The translations under genes and the position numbers were made by a program. Positions 9,924 to 17,993 of a stretch of DNA of 64,000 nucleotides are shown here, one piece after another. Position 1 is the first letter of the stretch, and every line of letters starts with the position of its first letter. The notes beneath the pieces were generated by a model. It was given only the letters and a program-made list of their open reading frames with translations, was not told the origin of the DNA and did not search any database. Source of the DNA: Streptomyces hundungensis (lineage in GTDB: Bacteria; Actinomycetota; Actinomycetes; Streptomycetales; Streptomycetaceae); assembly GCF_003627815.1 (NCBI RefSeq), contig NZ_CP032698.1, forward strand, positions 1,922,001-1,986,000, written 5' to 3'.

Positions 9924-10455
9924 CGTGAACTCCTCAGAGAGGCGCGAAAAAGAACGGACGCCCTGAGGAAACCCCCTCACCAGGCGCTTTCGCCCTCCGT
10001 TGACGCCCCTCATACGGCCCGCGGCGACTCCTTTACGGGTCTCATACGGGCGGATGGCGCCCGCACGCACGCCGGCTGCGGGAGGACCCGCGGTGTGGCG
10101 GGCGGGGCTCGGCGGCGTGGCGGGAGGTAGCTCGGCGGCTCGGCAGCGCGGGGGGGGCTCGGCGGTTCGCAGCCCGGGGAGGTGGCTCGGCGGCACGGTG
10201 GGGGGTGAGCGCGGCGGGGAGGGTGTGCGCGGCGGGAGGGCCTGCGGCGGGGAGGGTGCGCGGGGTCGCGTCTCGAAAGCGGGGGCGTCAACTCCCGGAC
10301 GGTGCACGGGGGTTGGGCGCTGTCCTCGCGGTCCCGGAGGTACGCCGTTGTTGGTCGGCACGCTCGACGGGAGCGGGGCTCGTGGCCCGCGCGTGACTCC
10401 GGCGCGGGGCGGGTGGAGGAAGCGTGGGCCCGGCGGGGTGGCACGGGCCGGGGGC
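9924..10455 (-). promoter_or_regulatory. kdp leader/promoter region with a repeated CTCATACGG site
   Basis: This 0.5-kb stretch holds no convincing gene. Near the operon, the 9-mer CTCATACGG occurs at 10009-10017 and again at 10041-10049, same orientation, 32 bp or about three helical turns apart, 86 and 118 bp before the micro-ORF start. That spacing fits a paired activator site; KdpE is an obvious candidate but that is inference. The rest (10080-10300) is low-complexity GCTCGGCGG-type sequence on which long open frames arise by composition. Confidence 0.35.
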
Positions 10456-10482
10456 GGGGTGACCGGTGTGGCCGGTCACCCC
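10456..10482 (-). terminator. Hairpin terminator of the DEAD-box helicase gene
   Basis: Perfect 11-bp inverted repeat GGGGTGACCGG / CCGGTCACCCC with a five-base loop, beginning 23 bp beyond the helicase stop. There is no T-run, as is usual for Streptomyces hairpin terminators. Confidence 0.7.
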
Positions 10483-10504
10483 GTGGTGGGTCGGCGCCGC
10501 TGGA

Positions 10505-12022
10505 TCAGGCGGCGCGGCGGGCCCGGGCGGCCTTGCGGGCCTCGGCCATCTCGCGGGACTCACCGGCGCGGCGGGAGTTCCCGGGCCGGCCGGAGGACTG
10601 TCCGCGCGCGGTGCCCAGACCGCGGAACGGGGCCTGGCCGCGCTGCTTGGGGCGCTCGGCGGCGGCCGCGGACGGGCCGACGGGGATGCCGGAGGGGGCC
10701 TTGGCGCCGGTGATGCGGCTCAGTTCGGCCTCTCCCGAGCGGACCTGGGTGATGGTCGGGGTGATCCCGGCGGCCATCATCAGACGGCTCATCTCGCGGC
10801 GCTGGTTGGGCATGACGAGGGTGACGACGCTGCCGGACTCGCCGGCCCGGGCGGTACGGCCACCACGGTGCAGGTAGTCCTTGTGGTCGGTCGGCGGGTC
10901 CACGTTCACCACGAGGTCGAGGTTGTCGACGTGGATGCCGCGCGCGGCGACGTTGGTGGCGACGAGCACCGACACGTCACCGGTCTTGAACTGGGCCAGG
11001 GTGCGCGTGCGCTGCGGCTGCGACTTCCCGCCGTGCAGCGCCGCGGCCCGCACCCCGCTGTGCAACAGGTGCTTGGTCAGCTGGTCCACGGCGTGCTTGG
11101 TGTCCAGGAACATGATCACCCGGCCGTCGCGGGCGGCGATCTCCGTGGTCGTGGCGTACTTGTCGGCGCTCTGCACGTGCAGCACGTGGTGCTCCATCGT
11201 GGTCACCGCGCCCGCCGACGGGTCCACCGAGTGCACCACCGGGTCGCTCAGGTAACGGCGCACCAACAGGTCCACATTGCGGTCCAGGGTCGCCGAGAAC
11301 AGCATCCGCTGACCCCCCGGACGGACCTGGTCAAGAAGCTCGGTGACCTGCGGCATGAAGCCCATGTCGGCCATCTGGTCGGCCTCGTCCAACACCGTGA
11401 TGTCCACCTGGTCCAGACGGCAGTCACGGCGCTCGATCAGGTCCTTCAGCCGGCCCGGGGTCGCCACCACGACCTCCGCGCCGGAACGCAGCGCACCGGC
11501 CTGCCGCCCGATCGACATGCCACCCACCACGGTCGCCATCCGCAGCCGCAGCGCCCGCGCATACGGCGTCAACGCGTCCGTGACCTGCTGCGCCAGCTCA
11601 CGCGTCGGCACCAGAATCAGCGCGAGGGGCTTCTTCGAGTCCGCGCGTCGGCCCGCCGTGCGGGCCAGCACCGCCAGGCCGAAGGCGAGGGTCTTGCCGG
11701 AACCGGTACGGCCACGGCCCAGGACGTCACGGCCGGCCAGCGAGTTCGGCAGGGTCGCCGCCTGGATGGGGAACGGCTCGTTCATGCCCAGGCTCGCCAG
11801 AAGCTCAAGCACCTCGGCGGGCAGGTCGAGGTCGCCGAAGTTCGCGACGGCGGGCAGCGGCGGTGTGACGGTCACGGGGAGGGCGAATTCACCCTGCGGC
11901 GCGGCGGGCCTGCGGCTTCCGCCGGAGCGGTTCGGGCCCTGGGGCCGGAAACGGGCCCCGCGGTCGCCTCCGGTCCTGCCGGCGGCGGAATAGCGGTCGT
12001 TCGTGCGAGCTGAACGGTTCAA
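10505..12022 (-). CDS. DEAD-box ATP-dependent RNA helicase
   Basis: Unwinds RNA duplexes; candidates include ribosome assembly and RNA turnover in the cold. The 505-residue product has a basic N-terminus, then Walker A GRTGSGKT (104-111), PTRELAQQ, TPGR, the DEAD box at 212-215 (VLDEADQM), SAT, and C-terminal helicase motifs ATNVAARGIH and HRGGRTARAG, ending in an Arg/Ala-rich tail of the RhlE-like type. I chose TTG at 12022 because GAGGAAGG lies six bases upstream and the frame before it (to 12343) is low-quality and runs through the neighbouring terminator. The gene lies downstream of the cold-shock gene on the same strand but is separated by that gene's terminator and ~320 bp of leader containing a CCGCCTT...AAGGCGG hairpin at 12180-12195. 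Confidence 0.92.
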   Translation of the reverse strand: MNRSARTNDRYSAAGRTGGDRGARFRPQGPNRSGGSRRPAAPQGEFALPVTVTPPLPAVANFGDLDLPAEVLELLASLGMNEPFPIQAATLPNSLAGRDVLGRGRTGSGKTLAFGLAVLARTAGRRADSKKPLALILVPTRELAQQVTDALTPYARALRLRMATVVGGMSIGRQAGALRSGAEVVVATPGRLKDLIERRDCRLDQVDITVLDEADQMADMGFMPQVTELLDQVRPGGQRMLFSATLDRNVDLLVRRYLSDPVVHSVDPSAGAVTTMEHHVLHVQSADKYATTTEIAARDGRVIMFLDTKHAVDQLTKHLLHSGVRAAALHGGKSQPQRTRTLAQFKTGDVSVLVATNVAARGIHVDNLDLVVNVDPPTDHKDYLHRGGRTARAGESGSVVTLVMPNQRREMSRLMMAAGITPTITQVRSGEAELSRITGAKAPSGIPVGPSAAAAERPKQRGQAPFRGLGTARGQSSGRPGNSRRAGESREMAEARKAARARRAA

Positions 12023-12345
12023 GGAGAACCTTCCTCGATATGGCACGTATCGAGGGACGCCCGGCGAAAGGAGACAGCCGGGGCATCGCAAGAACGAGCC
12101 GGAAACAGAAGTCGAATTCCGATCCGGCCGCACGGGGGCGCGGAGATTCCCCGCCCGATGTCGGAATGCCGGGCAGCCGCCGCCTTGAAAGGCGGACGGG
12201 CCGGATCGTGACAGCGGGCTGATGCCGCCCGGCCGTGGCCGGGGCGGTTCGTCCGCTGGTGGCGGGAGCCCGGGCGGCGCCCAGGATCCCGCGGGCCGTG
12301 AAAAAATGCCGTCACGGTGACGGCGGGCCCGGTGGAACAGCAACG

Positions 12346-12381
12346 GGCTGGGGCCCGCACCCCAAGGTGCGAGCCCCAGCC
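12346..12381 (-). terminator. Hairpin terminator of the cold-shock gene
   Basis: 16-bp inverted repeat (arms 12346-12361 and 12366-12381, GGCTGGGG... with a CCAA loop); on the minus-strand transcript the only irregular pair is a G-U wobble. It starts 22 bp after the cold-shock stop codon. Confidence 0.85.
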
Positions 12382-12403
12382 GCGTGCAGAAAACGCCTCA
12401 GCG

Positions 12404-12607
12404 TCAGGCAGGCGTGATGTTCTCGGCCTGCGGGCCCTTCTGGCCCTGCGTGACGTCGAAGTTCACCTTCTGGCCTTCCTGAAGCTCACGGAAGCCCTGG
12501 GCGGCGATGTTCGAGTAGTGGGCGAACACGTCCGGGCCGCCACCCTCCTGCTCAATGAAGCCGAAGCCCTTTTCCGCGTTGAACCACTTCACGGTGCCAG
12601 TAGCCAT
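12404..12607 (-). CDS. Cold-shock domain protein (CspA family)
   Basis: Single-domain nucleic-acid chaperone of 67 residues. RNP1 is KGFGFIEQ and RNP2 is DVFAHYSNI; the start [17 protein letters not shown] and the length are standard for Streptomyces Csp proteins, which keep RNA single-stranded in the cold or in normal growth. ATG at 12607 has the purine-rich GAAGGAGA about seven bases upstream. A longer open frame upstream (to 12808) is leader sequence. Followed by a strong hairpin terminator. Confidence 0.96.
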   Translation of the reverse strand: MATGTVKWFNAEKGFGFIEQEGGGPDVFAHYSNIAAQGFRELQEGQKVNFDVTQGQKGPQAENITPA

Positions 12608-13040
12608 GTCATATCTCCTTCGGGGCAATGCCCGGGGGCCCGCACTGTGCTGACCCCGGTCGTTACTGTGATGATCGCCCTGTCCGGAATGCACCGGAAA
12701 TACAAAAGCGCCCGACGGCATAAAACCATCGAGGCACTTGAAGTCTTTGGGAACCACAACTGCAACTGAGAACAACAGTAGCACGGATCCCACCGGGTGG
12801 CACGGCAAATCCTACTATTTTGCGCGCGTCGCCAAGACCTCTCCGAGCTTTACCTGAATTTCTACGGCGGCGGCAGCACATATTCTTCCGCATCCGCCGC
12901 GGCCGCCTGCAACGGGGCGTCGGGGCTGGCCAGTTATGTGCCCCCGCGCTTGATCTTCGGCCCGGTCCGCGAAGACTGGGGCGGTGCGTGGGGCCGCCCC
13001 GCGTGCCTTCTGACCTGCCCTCGGAGAAATGCGAGCCGTC
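12608..13040. promoter_or_regulatory. Divergent promoter/leader region between csp and the SDR gene
   Basis: 433 bp without a gene. The part next to csp (12680-12900) is clearly richer in A and T than the rest of the window, as expected for the long untranslated leader and promoter of a cold-shock gene. I could not pick out confident -35/-10 boxes. Confidence 0.4.
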
Positions 13041-13805
13041 ATGACCACTGTCCTGATCACCGGAGCCACCTCGGGCATCGGTGCCGCCTTCACCCATCGG
13101 TTCGCGGGGTTCGGCTGCGCCCTGGTCCTGGTCGCCCGCGACGAGGAGCGCCTGCGGACCATGGCCGAGGAGCTGCGGTCCCGGTACGGGGTGGAGGTCG
13201 AGACGCTCTCCGCCGATCTGGTCGACCGTGATCAGTGCCGCCTGGTCGAGGAGCGGCTGGCCTCGGTCGGGGCGCCGGTGGACGTGCTGGTCAACAACGC
13301 GGGCTCCGGGCTTCCGGCGCCCTTCCCGCACAGTCCCGTCGATGACGAGGAGCGGATGCTCGACCTGCTGGTGCGGGCGCCGCTGCGGCTGACCCACGCG
13401 GCCGTGCCGGGCATGACCGCCCGCAAGCGGGGCGTCGTGCTCAACGTGTCGTCGGTGGCGGGCCTCCTGCCGACGGGCACCTATGGCGCCGCCAAGGCGT
13501 GGCTGACCGCGTTCAGCGAGTCCCTGCGGGTCGACCTCGCCCCGCAGGGGGTGCGCGTGCTCGCGGTGGTGCCCGGGTTCACGCGGACGGAGTTCCAGCA
13601 GCGGGCCGGGATGGATCTCAGCTCGCTGCCCGAGTGGGCGTGGCTGGACGCCGAGAAGGTCGTCGAGCAGGCCCTGAAGGACCTGCGCCGCAGGCGGCCG
13701 GTGAGCATCACGGGCCTCCAGTACAAGACGTACGCCTTCGCGCTGCGCCATGTGCCCCGTACGGTCGCGGCGCGGATGGCCCGCTCCCGTACCGGCGCCA
13801 AGTGA
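13041..13805 (+). CDS. Short-chain dehydrogenase/reductase (SDR)
   Basis: NAD(P)-dependent oxidoreductase of the classical SDR family; substrate unknown. The protein has the dinucleotide-binding TGATSGIG near the N-terminus, NNAG, the catalytic serine in LNVSSVAG and the YxxxK pair in TYGAAKAW, then PGFTRTEF. Length (254) is normal. Two starts are possible: ATG 13041 (MTTVLITG), which matches the usual N-terminus, and ATG 13029 four codons earlier; the only Shine-Dalgarno-like GGAG (13023) is poorly spaced for both. It lies 35 bp before the histidine kinase gene and may be co-transcribed with it. Confidence 0.9.
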   Translation: MTTVLITGATSGIGAAFTHRFAGFGCALVLVARDEERLRTMAEELRSRYGVEVETLSADLVDRDQCRLVEERLASVGAPVDVLVNNAGSGLPAPFPHSPVDDEERMLDLLVRAPLRLTHAAVPGMTARKRGVVLNVSSVAGLLPTGTYGAAKAWLTAFSESLRVDLAPQGVRVLAVVPGFTRTEFQQRAGMDLSSLPEWAWLDAEKVVEQALKDLRRRRPVSITGLQYKTYAFALRHVPRTVAARMARSRTGAK

Positions 13806-13840
13806 GGGGCCCGCGCTCCCGGGGTTGGTAGCGTCGCCGC

Positions 13841-14983
13841 GTGGGTCTTGAGCGTGGTCCCGACGGCAGTGGCGCCCCTCCCTCGGACCGGGCGGTGAAG
13901 GCGCTGCGGGCGGGGTCGGCGGCGCTGGTGCTCGGGGTGGCGGTGCCCGTGTGTCTGGCGGCGGGGCCCGGGGCCGGCGCCGCCTGGCGGCCCGCCGCCG
14001 CCCTCGCGCTCGCCGTGGCGCAGGCCCTGGTGCTGCGGTGGGTGGCGCGCGGGCCCGGTGCGGTGCTCGCGGCGAGCGCGCTGCTCGGCGCCGCGATGTG
14101 GCTGATCCTTCCCGCGCTGAGCCTGACCGGGGCGCTGCTGGGGGCGCAGCTCGCGCTGTGTGTCCTGTCGGCGCTGCGGCCGGTGCGGGTCTCGCGGTAC
14201 GGGCTGCTCGGGATGGTGGCGCTCGGTCCGCTCGCCCATGTCGGCGCGGGCACGCTCGCGCTGGTCACCCATGTGCTGGCGGTGACGCTGGCCTGGACGG
14301 CGGGGCAGTGGCGGCGGGCGCAGCAGCAGCGGGTGGCGGCCGAGACGCGGCGGGCGGTCGCCGAGGAGCGGGCCAGGATCGCCCGTGAGGTGCACGACGT
14401 GGTGGCTCACACGGTGTCGGTGATGGTGATCCAGGCGAGCGCCGCCGAGGACGTCTTCGACGCCGATCCCGAGCAGGCCCGACAGGCCCTGCGCGCCATC
14501 GACGACGCGGGGCGCTCCGCGCTCGGCGAGCTGCGGGTGCTGCTGCGGGCGGAGGGGGGCCGCGAGGGCGACGACGGGCGGCGTCCGCCGCGCGGCCTTG
14601 AGGATCTGGCCGAGCTGGCGGCGAACGCGCGGGCGGCCGGGCTCACCGTCGACCTCGACACGCGGGGCGCGGGATCGCCGCCCCCGGCCGCCGTGGCTCT
14701 CGCCGCGTACCGGATCGTGCAGGAGGCCCTGACCAACACGCTGCGGCACGCGGGCGCGAGCCGGGTGCGGGTCTCGGTGAGCCGCGACGAGGAGTCCGTC
14801 CGTATCGAGGTGAGCGACAACGGCCGCCCCGGCACCCGGAGTTGGCGCGGTGCCGGCTCGGGGCGGGGCCTGGCGGGAATGCGTGAGCGGGCGGCGCTGC
14901 TCGGCGGCACCCTCGACGCGGGGCCCGGCCCCGACGGGGGATTCCGGGTGCGGGCGGTGCTGCCGATAAGGTGCGCGTCGTGA
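13841..14983 (+). CDS. Two-component sensor histidine kinase (HisKA_3 / NarL-LuxR partner type)
   Basis: Membrane sensor that autophosphorylates on histidine and passes the phosphate to the regulator encoded next. The N-terminal ~150 residues form about five hydrophobic helices with no extracellular domain of note, as in DesK-like kinases. The dimerisation/phosphorylation motif is ERARIAREVHDVVAHTVSVM; the ATPase domain shows EALTNTLRHA (N box), SDNGRPG (G1) and GRGLAGMRERAALLGG (G2). Start GTG at 13841 is the earliest reasonable one. Its stop overlaps the regulator start in GTGA, so the pair is coupled. The signal is unknown. Confidence 0.92.
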   Translation: MGLERGPDGSGAPPSDRAVKALRAGSAALVLGVAVPVCLAAGPGAGAAWRPAAALALAVAQALVLRWVARGPGAVLAASALLGAAMWLILPALSLTGALLGAQLALCVLSALRPVRVSRYGLLGMVALGPLAHVGAGTLALVTHVLAVTLAWTAGQWRRAQQQRVAAETRRAVAEERARIAREVHDVVAHTVSVMVIQASAAEDVFDADPEQARQALRAIDDAGRSALGELRVLLRAEGGREGDDGRRPPRGLEDLAELAANARAAGLTVDLDTRGAGSPPPAAVALAAYRIVQEALTNTLRHAGASRVRVSVSRDEESVRIEVSDNGRPGTRSWRGAGSGRGLAGMRERAALLGGTLDAGPGPDGGFRVRAVLPIRCAS

Positions 14984-15636
14984 CGATCCGGGTGGTGGTG
15001 GCCGACGACCAGGCGCTGGTGCGCGGGGGTTTCCGCCTCATCATCGACGCCCGGGACGATCTCGAGGTGGTCGGCGAGGCGGCCGACGGGCAGCACGCGG
15101 TGCGCCTGGTCGGCCAGTTGAGGCCGGACGTCGTCCTGATGGACGTGCGGATGCCGGTGATGGACGGCATCGACGCGACCCGGGCCATCGTCGCCTCGGG
15201 CAGTGCGGCCCGGGTCCTCGTCGTCACCACCTTCGACCTCGACGAGCACGTCCTGTCGGCGTTGCGGGCGGGGGCCAGTGGCTTTCTGCTCAAGGACATC
15301 CGGCCCGCCGAGCTCGCCGAGGCGGTACGGGTCGTGGCGCGCGGGGACGCCCTGCTCGCCCCCACCGTGACCCGGCGCATGCTGGACCGTTTCGCGCACA
15401 CCACCGACCCCCCGGCGCCGGCCGCCCTCGCCGGTCTTTCACCGCGCGAACGCGAGGTGCTCACCCTGATCGGTCAGGCGCTGTCCAACTCCGAGATCGC
15501 CCTGAGGCTGCACCTGTCGGAGGCGACGGTGAAGACCCATGTGTCGGCGGTGCTGCGGAAGTTGGGGCTGCGCGACCGGGTGCACGCGGTGGTCGCCGCG
15601 TACGACCACGGCCTGGTGGAGCCGCGCCGGGGCTGA
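14980..15636 (+). CDS. Two-component response regulator, NarL/FixJ family
   Basis: Receiver plus LuxR-type DNA-binding domain, 218 residues. The receiver has the acidic pair ADDQ, phosphoacceptor D55 in VVLMDVRMPVMDG, the switch threonine in VVTTF and the lysine in LLKDIRPAE. The HTH is LSPREREVL...GQALSNSEIA...SEATVKTHVSAVLRKLGLRDR. I chose GTG 14980 because it overlaps the kinase stop by four bases and an AAGG lies about nine bases upstream; GTG 14971 would add three residues. Partner of the preceding kinase. A palindrome just after its stop may be one of its targets. Confidence 0.94.
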   Translation: MTIRVVVADDQALVRGGFRLIIDARDDLEVVGEAADGQHAVRLVGQLRPDVVLMDVRMPVMDGIDATRAIVASGSAARVLVVTTFDLDEHVLSALRAGASGFLLKDIRPAELAEAVRVVARGDALLAPTVTRRMLDRFAHTTDPPAPAALAGLSPREREVLTLIGQALSNSEIALRLHLSEATVKTHVSAVLRKLGLRDRVHAVVAAYDHGLVEPRRG

Positions 15637-15644
15637 GGCGTCCG

Positions 15645-15681
15645 CTCATCCCGTGGGATGAGCCGCGCCCATACTCATCCC
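15645..15681. promoter_or_regulatory. Palindrome CTCATCCC-GT-GGGATGAG plus a third CTCATCCC half-site
   Basis: A perfect 8+8 bp palindrome (15645-15662) is followed 12 bp later by another direct CTCATCCC (15674-15681), all in the 113-bp gap between the response regulator stop and the GPP34 start. Three identical half-sites in so short a gap look like an operator for the downstream genes. The palindrome could instead act as a short terminator hairpin. Confidence 0.5.
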
Positions 15682-15749
15682 ACGGTCGCGGTGCGAGGCC
15701 GTCCGACGGGTGGATCCGCGGGCGGCGCGCGGTGCCTACCGTCGGTTCC

Positions 15750-16388
15750 ATGACGCACACGCTGTACGGCCGGATGTATCTCGCGGCCTACGACACCGAC
15801 GCCGGCGCCCTGTACGACCGGAGCCGGGCGGGCTTTCTGCTACGTACCGCGGTCCTCGCCGAACTGGCCCTCCTCGGCCGCGTCGCCGACGCCGGGGGCG
15901 AGGTGGCGGTCGTCGACGCCGGGGACACCGGGGACCCCGTGCTCGATCTCGTGCTGTCCCGCCTCGGTGCGCACCGGCGCACCTGGAAGGCGTGGATGCG
16001 CGCCGACCGCGCGGAGACCCTGGCCGCCGTCGAGGACCGGCTCGCCTCCGTCGGCCTGGTCACCGTGGCGGAGCACCGCGCTTTCGCGCGCGGTGCCCGG
16101 CGCGAGGTGACGGCACTCGACCCGGGGGGCGTACGGGCCCTTCAGGCGGAGCTCGCCGCGCTGGTGCGAGGGGGCGGGCCGGTCGAGCCGTACGACGCCG
16201 TGGTGGTGGCGCTCGCCGCGGCCGGCCGGGCGCACCACCTGGTGTCGCGCGCCGACGCGCGGGCCCACAAGGACCGTCTCGACGCCCTGACCGGACGGCT
16301 CGACGCCCTCGCGCCCGCCCTCGGCGCGGCCGTGCGGGGGCTCGGGACCACGCTGGTGGCGGCCCGGGGCGGAATGGGAGGCAGCTGA
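15750..16388 (+). CDS. GPP34-family protein
   Basis: 212-residue protein of the GPP34 (Golgi phosphoprotein 3-like) family, which in eukaryotes binds phosphatidylinositol-4-phosphate; in actinobacteria the role is unknown. Recognisable features are the N-terminal Y...YLAAYDTDAG...LLRTAVLAELALLGRV block and the C-terminal REVTALDP...YDAVVVALAAAGR...VSRADARAHKDRL. The start ATG 15750 (MTHTLYG) is preferred over ATG 15732. The next gene begins two bases after its stop. Soluble, Ala/Arg/Asp-rich. Confidence 0.8.
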   Translation: MTHTLYGRMYLAAYDTDAGALYDRSRAGFLLRTAVLAELALLGRVADAGGEVAVVDAGDTGDPVLDLVLSRLGAHRRTWKAWMRADRAETLAAVEDRLASVGLVTVAEHRAFARGARREVTALDPGGVRALQAELAALVRGGGPVEPYDAVVVALAAAGRAHHLVSRADARAHKDRLDALTGRLDALAPALGAAVRGLGTTLVAARGGMGGS

Positions 16389-16390
16389 CG

Positions 16391-17950
16391 ATGCGGTGGC
16401 TCGCGGCAGCGCTCGTCTGCGCCCTGACGCCCCTGATGCCCCTGACGCCCTTGGCGCCCTTGGGTCCGGGGACCGCTGCCCCCTCCCCTTCCGCCGTGGT
16501 GGTGCCCACGGGCGCCGGGGCGGTGCGCGGTTCCGTGCACGAGGGCTACCGGCTGTTCCAGGGCATCCCGTACGCCGCCCCGCCCGTCGGCGCGCTGCGC
16601 TGGGCCCCGCCCCGGCCGGCCGCGCCCTGGCGCGGGGTGCGTGACGCGACCCGGCCGGGCCCGGCGTGCGCCCAGGCGGCCGGCGAGGTGCCGGGCGGCA
16701 GCACCAGCGAGGACTGTCTGTATCTGAACGTCACCGCGCCCCTGGACGCGACGGCGGGCCGGCCCCGGCCGGTGATCGTATGGCTGCACGGCGGCGGCTT
16801 CACCAGCGGCGCCGGGAACTCCTACGACGCGCACCGGATGGCGGTCGAGGGCGACGAAGTCGTGGTGAGTGTCAACTACCGCCTGGGCGCGCTCGGTTAC
16901 CTCGCCCACGCGGGACTGCCCGGCTCGGGCACCTTCGGCCTCGCCGATCAGCAGGCCGCGCTGCGCTACGTACGGGACACCATCGGGGCGTTCGGCGGTG
17001 ACGCGCGCAAGGTGACGCTCGCCGGGCAGTCCGCCGGGAGCTACGCCGTCTGCGCGCAGCTCGCCTCGCCCTCGGCGGCCGGGCTCTTCCAGCGGGCGAT
17101 CATGCAGAGCGGCGCCTGCACGGGTGGCCCGGCGCGCCCGTTCGCCCCCTACGCGGTGGCCCCCGCGGTCGCGCGCGCCGCCGGGTCGAAGCTGGTCGAC
17201 GCGGTGGGCTGCGCCGGGGCCGGGGACGTGCTCGGCTGTCTGCGCCGGGTGCCGGTGCCCCGGCTGCTCGCGGCGCAGGGGGCGGACGCCCAGCCCTCGT
17301 ACGGCACCCCGCTGCTGCCGCTCGACCCGGCCGAAGCGGTCACCTCGGGGCGGGTGGCGCGGGTGCCGGTGCTCATGGGCGCCAACCACGACGAGGGCAC
17401 GATCTGGGCGGCCGGCCTCATGACGGCCGCCATCTCCGTCACGCCCGCCAACTGGCCTGACGTAGCAGGTGAGTTCGCGCCCGATCCGGCGCGTGCCGAC
17501 GATGTCGTGCGCGCCTACCCGGTGCGTGGCGCCGACGGCGGGCCGGTGTTCGGGGCGGTCATCGGGGACGCGGAGTACGCCTGCCCCGCGCTGCGCACGG
17601 GTTCGCTGCTCGCGGCGCACCAGACCGTGTGGCGCTACGAGTTCGCCGACCCGGCGCCACCCCGCCCGACGCCCGCTCCCCCGCCGTTCCCGCTGGGCGC
17701 GACGCATACGACGGAGCTGCCGTACCTCTTCGATCTGGGCGGCCGGCCCCGGGAGATGACGGAGGGTCAGCACCGGTTGGCCGACGTCATGATCGGGTAC
17801 TGGACACGGTTCGCGCGCTTCGGGGATCCCAACGGGGGCGGGGCGCCGCACTGGTCGCGTTCCCAGGTGCAGGGTCTGGCTCCGGACCGTACGGGCCCGG
17901 TGCGGCCGGGCGCGGCCCACCACTGCGCGCTGTGGGCGACGATGCCGTAG
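16391..17950 (+). CDS. Secreted type-B carboxylesterase
   Basis: Alpha/beta-hydrolase of the carboxylesterase/lipase (COesterase) family, 519 residues, hydrolysing carboxylic esters outside the cell. There is a signal peptide (about residues 1-30) containing a repetitive LxPLMPLTPLAPL stretch, then FQGIPYAAPPVG, EDCLYLNV, the oxyanion-hole WLHGGGF, the nucleophile elbow GQSAGSY (GESAG in most relatives), the acidic residue near ANHDEGT and the histidine in the GATHTTELPYLFD region. ATG 16391 starts two bases after the GPP34 stop, so the two genes are probably one transcript. Ends 30 bp before the convergent deacetylase. Confidence 0.92.
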   Translation: MRWLAAALVCALTPLMPLTPLAPLGPGTAAPSPSAVVVPTGAGAVRGSVHEGYRLFQGIPYAAPPVGALRWAPPRPAAPWRGVRDATRPGPACAQAAGEVPGGSTSEDCLYLNVTAPLDATAGRPRPVIVWLHGGGFTSGAGNSYDAHRMAVEGDEVVVSVNYRLGALGYLAHAGLPGSGTFGLADQQAALRYVRDTIGAFGGDARKVTLAGQSAGSYAVCAQLASPSAAGLFQRAIMQSGACTGGPARPFAPYAVAPAVARAAGSKLVDAVGCAGAGDVLGCLRRVPVPRLLAAQGADAQPSYGTPLLPLDPAEAVTSGRVARVPVLMGANHDEGTIWAAGLMTAAISVTPANWPDVAGEFAPDPARADDVVRAYPVRGADGGPVFGAVIGDAEYACPALRTGSLLAAHQTVWRYEFADPAPPRPTPAPPPFPLGATHTTELPYLFDLGGRPREMTEGQHRLADVMIGYWTRFARFGDPNGGGAPHWSRSQVQGLAPDRTGPVRPGAAHHCALWATMP

Positions 17951-17951
17951 A

Positions 17952-17993
17952 GCGGTGCCTCAGACGGCCGGGGCGGTGCCTCAGACGGCCGGG
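17952..17993. repeat. 21-bp tandem duplication spanning the deacetylase stop codon
   Basis: GCGGTGCCTCAGACGGCCGG occurs at 17952 and again at 17973. The second copy contains the TGA stop of the minus-strand deacetylase gene and its last codons; the first copy lies just beyond, in the gap to the convergent esterase. Confidence 0.85.

Noticed and set aside
9924..10504. c-di-AMP (ydaO-type) riboswitch before the kdp operon
   Set aside because: A leader riboswitch would be plausible for a K+ uptake operon, but I could not match its conserved core; only direct repeats are visible.
10000..10713. 237-codon plus-strand frame before the helicase gene
   Set aside because: Low-complexity GGEG/GGR sequence, overlaps the helicase terminator and coding end.
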